This document shows, piece by piece, positions 33,730 to 41,645 of a stretch of DNA of 64,000 nt. This stretch comes from Streptomyces sp. NBS 14/10 (lineage in GTDB: Bacteria > Actinomycetota > Actinomycetes > Streptomycetales > Streptomycetaceae): contig NZ_NCSM01000054.1 in NCBI RefSeq assembly GCF_002224125.1, positions 123,625 to 187,624 of the forward strand, read 5' to 3'. The notes beneath the pieces are model-generated. The model was not told where the DNA came from and did no database searches. It saw nothing but the letters and a program-made list of their open reading frames with translations. Position numbers and translations under genes: made by a program. Each line of letters starts with the position of its first letter. Positions within the stretch are counted from its first letter, which is position 1.

Positions 33730-34779
33730 GTGCGTTTGGTAAGGACGTCCACCAGGCACGCCCTGAGACTCCGGGTCACGGGGGCGGCTCTCGCGTCGGT
33801 GGTGGCGGCGGCCACCCTGACCTCATGCGCCGAGAAGCCGAAGGACGCGGGGGGCAAGAGCGGAGACAAGATCACGGTCGGGCTGACGTACACGCCCAAC
33901 ATCCAGTTCGCCCCGTTCTATGTGGCGGCCGAGAAGGGGTACTACAAGGACGCCGGGCTGAATGTCGAACTGCGTCACCACGGCGCCGCCGAAGATCTCT
34001 TCGGAGCCCTGAAGTCGGGCAAGGAGGATGTGATCTACGCGGGCGGGGACGAGATGCTGCAGGCCCGCTCCAAGAATCTCCCTCTGGTGGACATCGCCAC
34101 CTTTTATCAGAAATACCCCGTGGGTTTGATCGTCCCCAAGGAATCCGACATCAAGAAGCCCGCGGACCTGAAGGGCCGTACGCTCGGCACCCCCGGTCCC
34201 TATGGCGAGACCTATTTCGGTCTGCTGGCCCTGCTGAAAGAGGCAGGGCTCTCCCCCAAGGACGCCAAGGTGAAGAACATCGGCTTCACCCAGCAGGCGG
34301 CGCTGACCGGCAAAAAGGTCGAGGGCGTCATGGGCTACCTCAACAATGACGCCATTGCCTTCCAGGAGGCCGGCAAGGAGGTCCGCTCCCTGACGCTCGA
34401 CGGAGGCGCCCAGGGCGATCCGCTGGTCGGGGTGGGAATCGGCGTCAAGGAAAAGACGCTGGACAAGCGCGGCGACGAGATGAAGAAGTTCGTCGACGCC
34501 ACCCTGCGCGGTCTCCAGTACGCCATCGACAAACCCGAGGACACCGTCAAGCTCAGCCAGAAGTACGTCCCCGGTCTCGGCGACGAGAAGCGGCAGAAGA
34601 ACGCGCTCGCGGTGCTCAAGGCCACCACGCCCATGATGCAGAACGACGCGGGCGAACTGGGCACCAACGACGCCCAGAGCTGGAGCCGTATGGCGGACTT
34701 CATGTACGACCAGGGCCTGCTGGAGAAGGCGGTCACCCCTGAGGACGCGTACTCCAACGACTATCTGCCCAAGGCGTAG
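33730..34779 (+). CDS. NMT1/THI5-like substrate-binding lipoprotein
   Basis: A 349-residue lipoprotein: signal peptide with lipobox LTSC (Cys near 33), then the NMT1/THI5-like fold (VGLTYTPNIQFAPFYVAAEKGYYKDAGLNVEL at the start; GDEMLQARSKNLPL; TLGTPGPYGETYFGLL). This family binds pyrimidine thiamin precursors or sulfonates/nitrate-like anions; the FAPFYVAAEKGYY start favours the thiamin-precursor (ThiY) branch. GTG 33730 has TGAGGAG upstream. It forms an operon with the preceding permease, but the ATPase subunit is missing here and must be supplied from elsewhere. Confidence 0.9.
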   Translation: MRLVRTSTRHALRLRVTGAALASVVAAATLTSCAEKPKDAGGKSGDKITVGLTYTPNIQFAPFYVAAEKGYYKDAGLNVELRHHGAAEDLFGALKSGKEDVIYAGGDEMLQARSKNLPLVDIATFYQKYPVGLIVPKESDIKKPADLKGRTLGTPGPYGETYFGLLALLKEAGLSPKDAKVKNIGFTQQAALTGKKVEGVMGYLNNDAIAFQEAGKEVRSLTLDGGAQGDPLVGVGIGVKEKTLDKRGDEMKKFVDATLRGLQYAIDKPEDTVKLSQKYVPGLGDEKRQKNALAVLKATTPMMQNDAGELGTNDAQSWSRMADFMYDQGLLEKAVTPEDAYSNDYLPKA

Positions 34780-34806
34780 CCGGCAGCCGTAGTCAGTCCC
34801 GCCCGG

Positions 34807-34840
34807 CCGGGCGGCGGCAGCTCACGCACCCGCCGCCCGG
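34807..34840. terminator. bidirectional hairpin between lipoprotein and MFS genes
   Basis: Arms CCGGGCGGCGG and CCGCCGCCCGG (11 bp) flank a 12-base loop that contains the stop codon of the convergent MFS gene. Confidence 0.65.
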
Positions 34841-36084
34841 TCCCGGGCCGCCCGGCGGTGCAGCGCGCCCGCCACCGCGAACGCCGCGACCGCGCCGACC
34901 GCGAGGGCGACCCAGCTGCCCGTCGCCGAGGCGTGCACGATCACGAACAGCCCGATCGGCGGCCCGGAGGCCGTGCCCAGGTTCCACGCCAGCGACGCCA
35001 GGGCGCTCGCCCGGCCCACGGCCGTCTCCCCGGACCAGCGCAGCAGCAGCGGATAGAACGCCGAGGAATACATCAGCTCGCCCGCCGCGAAGACCACCGC
35101 GAAGGCCAGCAGCAGCCCGTACCGCACCAGCGACGAGGCCGCGTCCCCGGCGAGCACCGCGCCGAGCCCGCAGCCGAACGCCGCCACCCACAGCACCGGA
35201 CCGGCGGCCAGCGCGACCGTCTCCGGCAGCCGCTCCAGCCGCCGCCGCAGCAGCGGCTGCAGCGCCACCAGCGCGAACGAGTTGGCCGCCACCACCACCG
35301 ACACCCACCCCAGTGTGATGCCCATGTGGTCGTGGAGCAGCAGCGGCACCGTCGCCTCGATCTGGGTGAAGCCGACGATCGCGAACAGTGCCTGGGCCAG
35401 CACCAGCAGCGCCATCGGACGGGCGCGCAGCAGCGTACGGTACGTCGGCCCGCCGCCCTGCTCGCCCTTCTCTTCCCGCACCTCGGCGGACTCCCGCGGC
35501 CGCATGGCCCAGATGGCCACCAGCAGCGGTAGCGCGGCCGCCGCGTTGGCCACGTACAGCCAGCGCAGCGTCCCGACGGGGGCCTCGGCCCCGCGCAGCG
35601 CCAGGCCCGCGACGACCGAACCCGCCCCGATCCCCACGTTGTTCACGATGTGCCGGACCGAGAAGGCCGTACGGCGCCCGCTCTCCGGGACGGCGGCGTC
35701 CACGACGCCCACGATCGAGGCGTAGAACAGCCCGAAGCCCACCCCGACACACGCGCCCGAGAGCAGGACCGGCACCACCGTGTCGACCGGGGCAAGCATC
35801 CCGTACCCGACCGCGAGCGCCGCGGCTCCCAGCGCCCCCACCCGGTGCGGCCCCGCCCGGTCCGCGAGCGGCCCGCCGAGCAGCGCGGCGGCGAAGCTGG
35901 CCGCCGCCATGGCGATGAAGTAGCCGCCCGCGGCCCGGGAGCCGAGCCCGAGCAGTTCGCTGATGTAGATGGAGGTGAACGGGAAGCACAGGCCGTTGCC
36001 CAGGGTGGACAGCAGCAGACAGCCCATGAGCAGGCGAAAGCGCCGCCCCAGGACCTCGCGGGGCGGCGCTGCGCCAGCCGTCAA
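34822..36084 (-). CDS. MFS transporter, 12-helix type
   Basis: A roughly 420-residue major facilitator with the usual two six-helix halves; the loop between helices 2 and 3 reads GGPLADRAGPHRVG, the MFS motif-A region, and the second half carries PLLRRRLERLP. The start is uncertain: a TTG at 36084 overlaps the stop of the upstream F420 gene and keeps the basic RRFR before helix 1; ATG 36027 is the alternative. It is probably a drug or metabolite exporter co-transcribed with the oxidoreductase gene. Confidence 0.85.
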   Translation of the reverse strand: MTAGAAPPREVLGRRFRLLMGCLLLSTLGNGLCFPFTSIYISELLGLGSRAAGGYFIAMAAASFAAALLGGPLADRAGPHRVGALGAAALAVGYGMLAPVDTVVPVLLSGACVGVGFGLFYASIVGVVDAAVPESGRRTAFSVRHIVNNVGIGAGSVVAGLALRGAEAPVGTLRWLYVANAAAALPLLVAIWAMRPRESAEVREEKGEQGGGPTYRTLLRARPMALLVLAQALFAIVGFTQIEATVPLLLHDHMGITLGWVSVVVAANSFALVALQPLLRRRLERLPETVALAAGPVLWVAAFGCGLGAVLAGDAASSLVRYGLLLAFAVVFAAGELMYSSAFYPLLLRWSGETAVGRASALASLAWNLGTASGPPIGLFVIVHASATGSWVALAVGAVAAFAVAGALHRRAARDRAAGA

Positions 36085-36890
36085 GAAGCCCGCCCGGCGC
36101 CCAGCGCCTCGCGCACCTTCAGCAGCTCCTCCACCTGGCGCAGGTCGTACGGCGCGGCCAGGGACAGCACCACATGGACCGCACCGGCCTCGGCGAAGCC
36201 CTCCACGAGCGGCAGCTGGTCCGGGTTGACCATGACCGTACGGGCCACCTCGCCCGGATCGCGGCCCACGCGCTCGCACCACTGGTCCAGCACGCCGTTC
36301 AGCTCGCGGAAGTCGGCGACCGGGTCCTCGGAGGCCCAGCCGTACCAGTTCCACCAGTCCGCCTCGCGGGCCACCAGCTCCAGGGTGCGCCGCCGCCCGG
36401 CCCCGCCGATCAGCAGCGGAAGCGGCCCCGCGGGCCCGGGGTTGAGCTTCCCAAGCCGCTCCTTGATCGCCGCGATGGCCGCGGCGAACGCGTCCACGCG
36501 CTCGGCCGGGCCCGGGAACGGGATGCCGTACTCCGTGTGCTCCGCCTCGAACCACCCCGCCCCGAGCCCCAGCACCAGCCGCCCGCCGCTGAGCTGGTCG
36601 ACGGTGCGGGCCATGTCGGCGAGCACATGCGGATTGCGGAACGCGGTGCAGCTGACGAGCGGGCCGATGGTGGCCCGGCTGGTCTCGACGGCCATCGCGG
36701 ACAGCAGCGACCAGCACTCGAAGTGGTTCCCGGCCGGGTCGCCGTGGTGCGGCAGGAAGTGGTCCCAGGTCCAGATCGAGTCGACGCCCAGGGCGTCGGC
36801 CTCGCGCCAGGCGGCGCGGAGCTGGTCGAGCTCGGTGTGCTGGGGGTGCAGCTGCACGCCGACGCGCAGGGTGTTCTCGTGCGGGGGCAC
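36081..36890 (-). CDS. LLM-class F420-dependent oxidoreductase
   Basis: A 269-residue TIM-barrel flavin-like enzyme that uses the deazaflavin F420 common in actinomycetes. LGVDSIWTWDHF, LVSCTAFRNPHVLADMARTVDQLSGGR and LGLGAGWFEAEHTEYGIPFP are the standard segments. The start is GTG at 36890. Its stop overlaps the start of the MFS gene (TTG), so they are translationally coupled. The substrate is unknown. Confidence 0.9.
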   Translation of the reverse strand: MPPHENTLRVGVQLHPQHTELDQLRAAWREADALGVDSIWTWDHFLPHHGDPAGNHFECWSLLSAMAVETSRATIGPLVSCTAFRNPHVLADMARTVDQLSGGRLVLGLGAGWFEAEHTEYGIPFPGPAERVDAFAAAIAAIKERLGKLNPGPAGPLPLLIGGAGRRRTLELVAREADWWNWYGWASEDPVADFRELNGVLDQWCERVGRDPGEVARTVMVNPDQLPLVEGFAEAGAVHVVLSLAAPYDLRQVEELLKVREALGAGRAS

Positions 36891-36934
36891 GGTGTTCCTC
36901 TTTCTGAGTAGTGGTGGAAATGCCGCCCGCGGGG

Positions 36935-37951
36935 CTACGGCGTCACGACGACCCGGTAGACCGGAGTCTCCGCGGCCTGCTTGAGTGCCTTCTCGACCTC
37001 GTCCAGCGCATACCGCGCGGTGACCAGCGTCTCGAGACGCCCCGTCAGCGCGCCCCCGCGCAGCAGCTCCGCCGCCGCGCGCCAGTCCTCCGGGTCATGG
37101 CTGAAGGAGCCGGTGACCGTCAGCTGGCGGCGGTGCACCTCATAGCCGGGCAGCTCGGCCGGGGGGCCGTCGGGGGAGCCGCCGAAGAGCACGATGCGGC
37201 CGCCGTCGGCGACCGAGGCCAGCGCCACGGCGATGGCCTCCTTGGACGCGATGGTCACGAACACCACATCGGCGCGGGGCAGTTGCCCCAGATCGCCCGG
37301 GGCGACGGCGGCGTCCGCGCCGGCCGCGGCGATGGCGGCCAGCCGCTGCTCGTCCAGCTCCACCACGGACACGCTGCGCGCCTGAAGCGCCTTGGTCACG
37401 GCGAGGTGCAGATGGCCCATGTACCCGGCGCCGACCACGGTGACCCTGTCCCCCGCCCGGAAGCCACCGCGGCGCAGCGAGTGGACCACGCAGGCCAGCG
37501 GTTCGCCCATGGCCGCGACGGCCGGGTCGGTGTCGCCCACGGACCACACCCGCGAGGCGTCCACCTTGATGTAGTCGGCGAGCCCCGCGCCCATGGTGAT
37601 CGCGCCGTCCTCGCGCTTATGCCCCTGGAGGGCGACGCAGATGGCGGACTGCCCCGCCCGGCAGCTGCGACAGGTCCCGCAGCGGGGCAGCCCGTCGATG
37701 GTGACGAGGTCGCCGACGCCCGGCATGTCGTCCAGCCCGGCGGCCTTGGCGCCCACCTTCTCGACCCACCCGGCGATCTCATGGCCGGCGGCGGCGGGGT
37801 AGACGGTCATGCGTCCCGCGTACAGGTTGGCCTCCATGGTGCACACCCCGCACGCGGCGATGCGTACCAGCACCTCCGAGTCGCCCACGTCCGGCACAGG
37901 TATCTCGCTGATTTCCACCTGTCCTGGCGCCGTGATGACAGCTGTACGCAT
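36935..37951 (-). CDS. zinc-dependent medium-chain alcohol dehydrogenase
   Basis: A 338-residue MDR enzyme. Catalytic zinc ligands lie in ACGVCTMEA (Cys34/37), AGHEIAG (His57, Glu58) and the later Cys/Asp region; the structural zinc lobe is CGTCRSCRAGQSAIC (Cys91, 94, 97, 105). The NAD-binding turn is TVVGAGYMGHL. It resembles sorbitol/threonine-type dehydrogenases and oxidises a polyol or alcohol. It is followed on the same strand, 44 bp on, by the LLM-class gene. Confidence 0.9.
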   Translation of the reverse strand: MRTAVITAPGQVEISEIPVPDVGDSEVLVRIAACGVCTMEANLYAGRMTVYPAAAGHEIAGWVEKVGAKAAGLDDMPGVGDLVTIDGLPRCGTCRSCRAGQSAICVALQGHKREDGAITMGAGLADYIKVDASRVWSVGDTDPAVAAMGEPLACVVHSLRRGGFRAGDRVTVVGAGYMGHLHLAVTKALQARSVSVVELDEQRLAAIAAAGADAAVAPGDLGQLPRADVVFVTIASKEAIAVALASVADGGRIVLFGGSPDGPPAELPGYEVHRRQLTVTGSFSHDPEDWRAAAELLRGGALTGRLETLVTARYALDEVEKALKQAAETPVYRVVVTP

Positions 37952-38063
37952 GGGAACTGCCTTCCGAATTACGGTCGTTGTGCCCGGAGGCTATGCCTGG
38001 GTCACGGACCGAGGCAAGGAAAAGATCACAAGCCGCGTGCGTCGGAAGGGAGTTGTCGGGTTG

Positions 38064-38141
38064 ATCAGGTGGCGGGGAACTCCCCGCGCCGTATGGCGGT
38101 GACGAACGCGGACCAGTCGTCCGCGGGGAAGACGAGTGCCG
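38064..38141 (-). pseudogene. C-terminal remnant of a DUF397 gene
   Basis: Reading the minus strand from about 38141 to the TGA at 38064 gives PALVFPADDWSAFVTAIRR followed by GEFPAT and stop, an exact-style DUF397 C-terminus. Immediately upstream in the same frame is GGG and then a TGA, so the N-terminal half is gone. It overlaps a small forward gene. This looks like the stump of a decayed whiJ-type locus. Confidence 0.6.
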
Positions 38142-38275
38142 GACCCCCGCCGCAGCAGGGTCAGGATGACGCACCGCAGGGCGGCGACGATCGCCCCACC
38201 CTTGAAGAACTGTGGCAGCGGTCCGCCGCCCTGAGCGAGCAGATTGCCCGGCACCTGGGGCGGGGCCTGAAGTGA
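38093..38275 (+). CDS. small hypothetical protein, 60 residues
   Basis: A short hydrophilic protein from ATG 38093 (GTG 38099 in frame): an N-terminal Ser/Gln/Pro-rich tail, then a helix TLEELWQRSAALSEQIARHL ended by GRGLK. The end overlaps the next gene start (GTGA). The N-terminal half lies opposite the DUF397 relic, so its first codons may be recent. The helix and the coupled neighbour support a real gene; function unknown. Confidence 0.55.
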   Translation: MAVTNADQSSAGKTSAGPPPQQGQDDAPQGGDDRPTLEELWQRSAALSEQIARHLGRGLK

Positions 38276-38529
38276 CGAAGAGGACCAGCACCCCATTCAG
38301 CCTCGCCGTCGGCATGGTGGTCTACGACCGCCACTACGACATGCCCGCGACCGTCACCGACTTCGTCGGGCCGTTCGTCTGCCTCACCCGCCCCACCGGC
38401 CTCACCTGGCGCTCACACCAGGGTTCCGTGCGCCCGGCCACCGCGTACGAGCGACGGCAGCTACGGGCCATCGCCCGGCTGCACGCCCAGCGCCAACGAG
38501 GCATCGCCCCCACACCGTCGGGCGGCTGA
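38272..38529 (+). CDS. small hypothetical protein, 85 residues
   Basis: GTG start at 38272 overlapping the previous stop. The product is a small beta-type domain (FSLAVGMVVYDRHYD, ATVTDFVGPFVCLTRPTG, WRSHQGSVRPAT) followed by a basic helix (RRQLRAIARLHAQRQRG), resembling short proteins found beside XRE/DUF397 genes in Streptomyces. The stop codon is inside the left arm of a long hairpin. Function unknown. Confidence 0.7.
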   Translation: MTKRTSTPFSLAVGMVVYDRHYDMPATVTDFVGPFVCLTRPTGLTWRSHQGSVRPATAYERRQLRAIARLHAQRQRGIAPTPSGG

Positions 38530-38603
38530 GTTTGCGGTGAATATCGGACGGCGACACGCCGACGCCACGGCGTGTCGTCGTCTCATACTCACCGCAAACT
38601 CAG
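38526..38603. terminator. long imperfect hairpin (36-bp arms)
   Basis: Arms 38526-38561 and 38568-38603 are inverted repeats, identical at about 32 of 36 positions, around a 6-base loop (ACGCCA); the outer part is CTGAGTTTGCGGTGA. It starts at the stop codon of the preceding gene, so it can act as a terminator, but the arms are much longer than needed and could represent a small mobile palindrome. Confidence 0.65.
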
Positions 38604-38657
38604 GGCTCCGCGCAGACAGAACTCACCGAACACTTCGCCGGAGCGGACGAACAACCC

Positions 38658-38948
38658 ATGTCACATGGACCCTGGCACGCCGAATGGACGTTCATCAGCA
38701 AAAACGGCGTCACCACAGGGACCGCCCACGCGCCACGGTACGTGGATATCCGTACGGCCGTATTCATGGCCGCCGGCAAGTCGCTCCGTGATCTGTCGCA
38801 TGACGAGACCGCCGAGCGAGAAGAGCCCTGGAAACTCCTCGTCGGAGCCCTGTACTCCGAAGCGATGCTCACGGCGGACGAGCTCGGCATATGGCAGTAC
38901 ACGAGCCCCGACGGCTGGGCCGGCGTAACCATCCGATTCACCCCGTAG
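38658..38948 (+). CDS. hypothetical protein, 96 residues
   Basis: A 96-residue protein from ATG 38658 with a weak GGAGCGG upstream. It has WHAEWTFISKNGVTTG, a helical centre and ends in DGWAGVTIRFTP; no membrane segment, no motif I recognise. Its codon use is less GC-biased than its neighbours, which hints at horizontal origin. It stands alone between two inverted-repeat structures. Confidence 0.6.
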   Translation: MSHGPWHAEWTFISKNGVTTGTAHAPRYVDIRTAVFMAAGKSLRDLSHDETAEREEPWKLLVGALYSEAMLTADELGIWQYTSPDGWAGVTIRFTP

Positions 38949-38982
38949 CCGCGATCGTCCGGATGAAGCCCCGGTGGGTGGT

Positions 38983-39508
38983 TGAGCTCAGGACTGGCTC
39001 TGCTGCGCTCCGCCGCAGCTGCTGCCGCGCGGTGGCCGGGCGGTCGGTCCAGCGGTGCGCCCGGCTGGGGGTGCGCGAGCGTGACGAACGGGTCGGCGAT
39101 CGCTGGGCGGCATGGTCCGGACGCCGCGTTCGGGCATCGTTTCGCGCCTTCGGCGCACAGCGGCCAGCGGCGGGAACGGGGAGGGGCGCCGGGGGCATCG
39201 TTGCCGTCCAGCCCAAGGGGTCCGTCACCGGCTCTCGGGGGTTGGGGCGGATGGTCGCCCGAAGCGGTGGGCGCTGGTCCGCTTCGGGCCCTCCCCCCAC
39301 CTGCTCATAAAAAAATGCTTGCTCTGCATCAAGTATCGCATCAAGCGCTTTTCTGAGAGGGGGTGGGTCGGAGGGGCGGTCCTGTCCGTCGGTGCCCGCC
39401 CATCCGTCGCGCTCCCGCACCCTCGGCCCAGCGCACCGCTGGACCTGACCGCCCAGCCATCGCGCGGCAGCAGCTGCTGCGGAGCGCAGCGGAGCCTCTT
39501 TGAGCTCA
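38983..39508. repeat. 526-bp element with long imperfect terminal inverted repeats
   Basis: The ends start with TGAGCTCA (38983-38990 and 39501-39508). About 80-110 bp of each end are inverted copies of each other, for example CTGCTGCGCTCCGCCGCAGC and the complement of the right end, CTCCGCAGCAGCTGCTGCCG. The inner part has an AT-rich island (ATAAAAAAATGCTTGC near 39306). No transposase fits inside. No target-site duplication is obvious. It looks like a non-autonomous or decayed element. The rest of the 707-bp gap (38949-39655) shows only the leader of the next gene. Confidence 0.55.
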
Positions 39509-39655
39509 GCCGCCTGCCGGGCCGAGGAGCCAGCCACGGAGATCATCAGATGGCTTCTTAGTCAGAAGGCGCGGGGAACGTTTTGGCTCGGTCCTGCCTC
39601 CTGGCATGCCGAAGCGGGCCCTCAGGAGGCCCGCCGAAGGCGAGAGGTGTTTCCC

Positions 39656-40561
39656 ATGACATCGAGCACAACCTCGGTCACGGCCGCCGTCGACAGACCG
39701 CTTCCGAACGCCGAAGGGGCGGCGCACAGCCGGCTGGAGGTGCGCGGCGTCCGGTTGCATGTCGCCGAGTACGGGACCGGGGCGCCGGTCCTGCTGCTGC
39801 ACGGTTTCCCGCAGCACTGGTTCGCCTGGCACCCGGTCGCCGTCCTGTCGGCCGCCGGACGACGGCTGATCTGCCCGGATCTGCGGGGCTTCGGCTGGTC
39901 GGAGCAGACCCGGCGCGGCTACGACATCGACAGCTTGGCCGATGACATGCTCGCGCTGCTGGACGCACTCGGGCTTGATCGCGTGGGTCTGGTCGGGCAC
40001 GACTGGGGTGCCCAGGTCGGCTTCCGGCTGTGCCTGCGGGCACCGGAGCGGTTCACTGGTTATCTGGCGCTCAACATGGCGCACCCGTGGGCCCGGCAGC
40101 GGGCCATCCTGCCGAACCTGTGGCGGCAGTGGTACACCGCCTTCATCGAGTATCCGGTGATCGGCCGGGCCGTGCTGCGCCGCTGGCCGGCGTTCGCCCG
40201 CTTCCTGCTGCGTCACCAGGTCGCCGACCGGTCGGTCTGGCAAGCCGATGAGCTCGCGGAGTTCAGCGCTGCGGCCCAGGCGAGCGCGCATGCCGGGCAG
40301 GCCATGTTCTGGCAGTACGTGGTCCGGGAGATCCCGGCGCTGCTGCGCGGCACGTGGCGCGGGCAGCGGCTGACCGTCCCGACCGTGCTGCTGGGAGGTG
40401 AGCGGGACAACGTGATACGGCCGTCCATGCTGGCCGGGGGCGAGAGCCACGCGGACGATCTCACGGTACGGATCGTGCCGGGCGTCGGCCACTTTCTGCC
40501 GCGGGAGAGTCCCCAGGTGGTCGCCGGGGCGATGAGGGAGCTGTTCGTGACGGGTCGTTGA
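39656..40561 (+). CDS. epoxide hydrolase-like alpha/beta hydrolase
   Basis: A 301-residue alpha/beta hydrolase of the epoxide hydrolase/haloalkane dehalogenase branch: oxyanion motif HGFPQHWFAW, Asp nucleophile in VGHDWGAQV, and His in VPGVGHFLPRES. Ser is replaced by Asp at the nucleophile elbow, so esters are not the expected substrate. Cap residues lie between about 150 and 220. ATG 39656 follows GAGAGG. It is probably detoxifying or part of secondary metabolism; no direct link to the biosynthetic cluster is seen. Confidence 0.88.
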   Translation: MTSSTTSVTAAVDRPLPNAEGAAHSRLEVRGVRLHVAEYGTGAPVLLLHGFPQHWFAWHPVAVLSAAGRRLICPDLRGFGWSEQTRRGYDIDSLADDMLALLDALGLDRVGLVGHDWGAQVGFRLCLRAPERFTGYLALNMAHPWARQRAILPNLWRQWYTAFIEYPVIGRAVLRRWPAFARFLLRHQVADRSVWQADELAEFSAAAQASAHAGQAMFWQYVVREIPALLRGTWRGQRLTVPTVLLGGERDNVIRPSMLAGGESHADDLTVRIVPGVGHFLPRESPQVVAGAMRELFVTGR

Positions 40562-40565
40562 ACGG

Positions 40566-41015
40566 CTAGGTGCGCAAGGCCGCCCGCAGCGCGACCTTCC
40601 GGATGAAGGCCCGGCCGCGGCGGGCCCCGAGAGCGTACGTCCACTGAACCGGCCGCAGGGCGGCGGGACGGGCCGCGCCGAGCATGGCGAAGCGCGTGCC
40701 GTCGCCCTCCGGTACGGCGGCCATGCCCCCCACCACGAGTCGCGACTGCATCAGGCACCAGCCGGGAGCCAGCCGCACGTCGAAGGCGCTGCGGCAGCCA
40801 AGGGGGCCCACCGCCAGGGCGCGCTTGCGATCGGCGTCGCCGGGCTGGACGCGGAACTCGCGCAACAGAGGCACGAGGTGTGGCAGCTCGCCCGCCAGAT
40901 CCGAGGCGACCGCCCATACCTTGTCGTACGGCAGCTCCAGGCGTTCCTCCGCGTACAACGTGGTGTGCAGGCCCGCGGCCATCAGCCGCAGCCGGGTCAC
41001 GGCATCAACGCTCAT
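40566..41015 (-). CDS. SRPBCC family protein
   Basis: A 149-residue START/Bet v1-like protein: LELPYDKVWAVASDLAGELPHL and the strand pattern to VQWTYALGARRGRAFIRKV. Such proteins bind hydrophobic ligands or act as cyclase/antitoxin-like factors. Its ATG overlaps the stop of the upstream ECF sigma gene (ATGA), so the two are co-translated. It may be a partner or target of that sigma system; this is inferred from coupling only. Confidence 0.8.
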   Translation of the reverse strand: MSVDAVTRLRLMAAGLHTTLYAEERLELPYDKVWAVASDLAGELPHLVPLLREFRVQPGDADRKRALAVGPLGCRSAFDVRLAPGWCLMQSRLVVGGMAAVPEGDGTRFAMLGAARPAALRPVQWTYALGARRGRAFIRKVALRAALRT

Positions 41016-41569
41016 TGCTGCCACGCCTTCCGGAAGGCCGAACGGGCCCGGTGGAGCCGTGACTTGACCGTGCCCGGCGCGATATCAAGGATCTTGGCCG
41101 CACTTCGTTCATCAAGCCCCTCGAGCTCGCGCAGGACGAGCACGGCGCGATGATGCACGGGCATCCGCGCGAGCACGTCCCGTACCTGTGCCGACAGCTC
41201 GCCGTCACCGACGCCGACGAGGCCGTGCAGGCGGGCGACTTCGTCGGGATCGACGGCCCGCTCGACGGCGGTGCGCCGCGCCACCCGCACCGCCTCGCGC
41301 ACGGTGACGGTGCGTACCCATCCGTAGAACGCCTGTGGATCGCGCAGTCCGCCCATCCCGACGAAGACCGCGGTCAGCGCCTCCTGAACGGCGTCCTCGC
41401 AATGCGACAGGGCGATCGGCCGGCACAGCCGGGTCACATACGGCGTCACCACGGTCAGCACCTCGTCCATGGCCAGCACGTCGCCTGTCTGCGCCGCCCG
41501 CACCAGCGCGGCCACGGCATCCCACGGCGGCTGAGGTTCTCCTGCTGAGCCGTCCATCACCGCGGACAC
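41012..41569 (-). CDS. ECF-type RNA polymerase sigma factor
   Basis: A 185-residue sigma-70 family protein with region 2 (RLCRPIALSHCEDAVQEALTAVFV) and region 4 (RMPVHHRAVLVLRELEGLDERSAAKILDIAPGTVKSRLHRAR). No anti-sigma factor gene is adjacent; instead an SRPBCC gene follows with overlap. The start is GTG 41569, ATG 41557 being possible. Confidence 0.9.
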   Translation of the reverse strand: MSAVMDGSAGEPQPPWDAVAALVRAAQTGDVLAMDEVLTVVTPYVTRLCRPIALSHCEDAVQEALTAVFVGMGGLRDPQAFYGWVRTVTVREAVRVARRTAVERAVDPDEVARLHGLVGVGDGELSAQVRDVLARMPVHHRAVLVLRELEGLDERSAAKILDIAPGTVKSRLHRARSAFRKAWQQ

Positions 41570-41645
41570 TACTGCCTCGAGGCTGGGCGCATGACGCGGG
41601 GCGGCCGTGGTCAGGCTGTGCCGAACGATCCGGACGCGGCCCCGC

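Noticed and set aside
36911..38275. Forward 454-codon frame over the Zn-alcohol dehydrogenase
   Set aside because: Shadow of the minus-strand dehydrogenase; only its last 60 codons (from 38093) look like a separate small gene.
38983..39508. Insertion sequence with transposase
   Set aside because: Inverted ends are real, but no frame in the interior looks like a transposase and no target duplication was seen, so only a repeat element is claimed.
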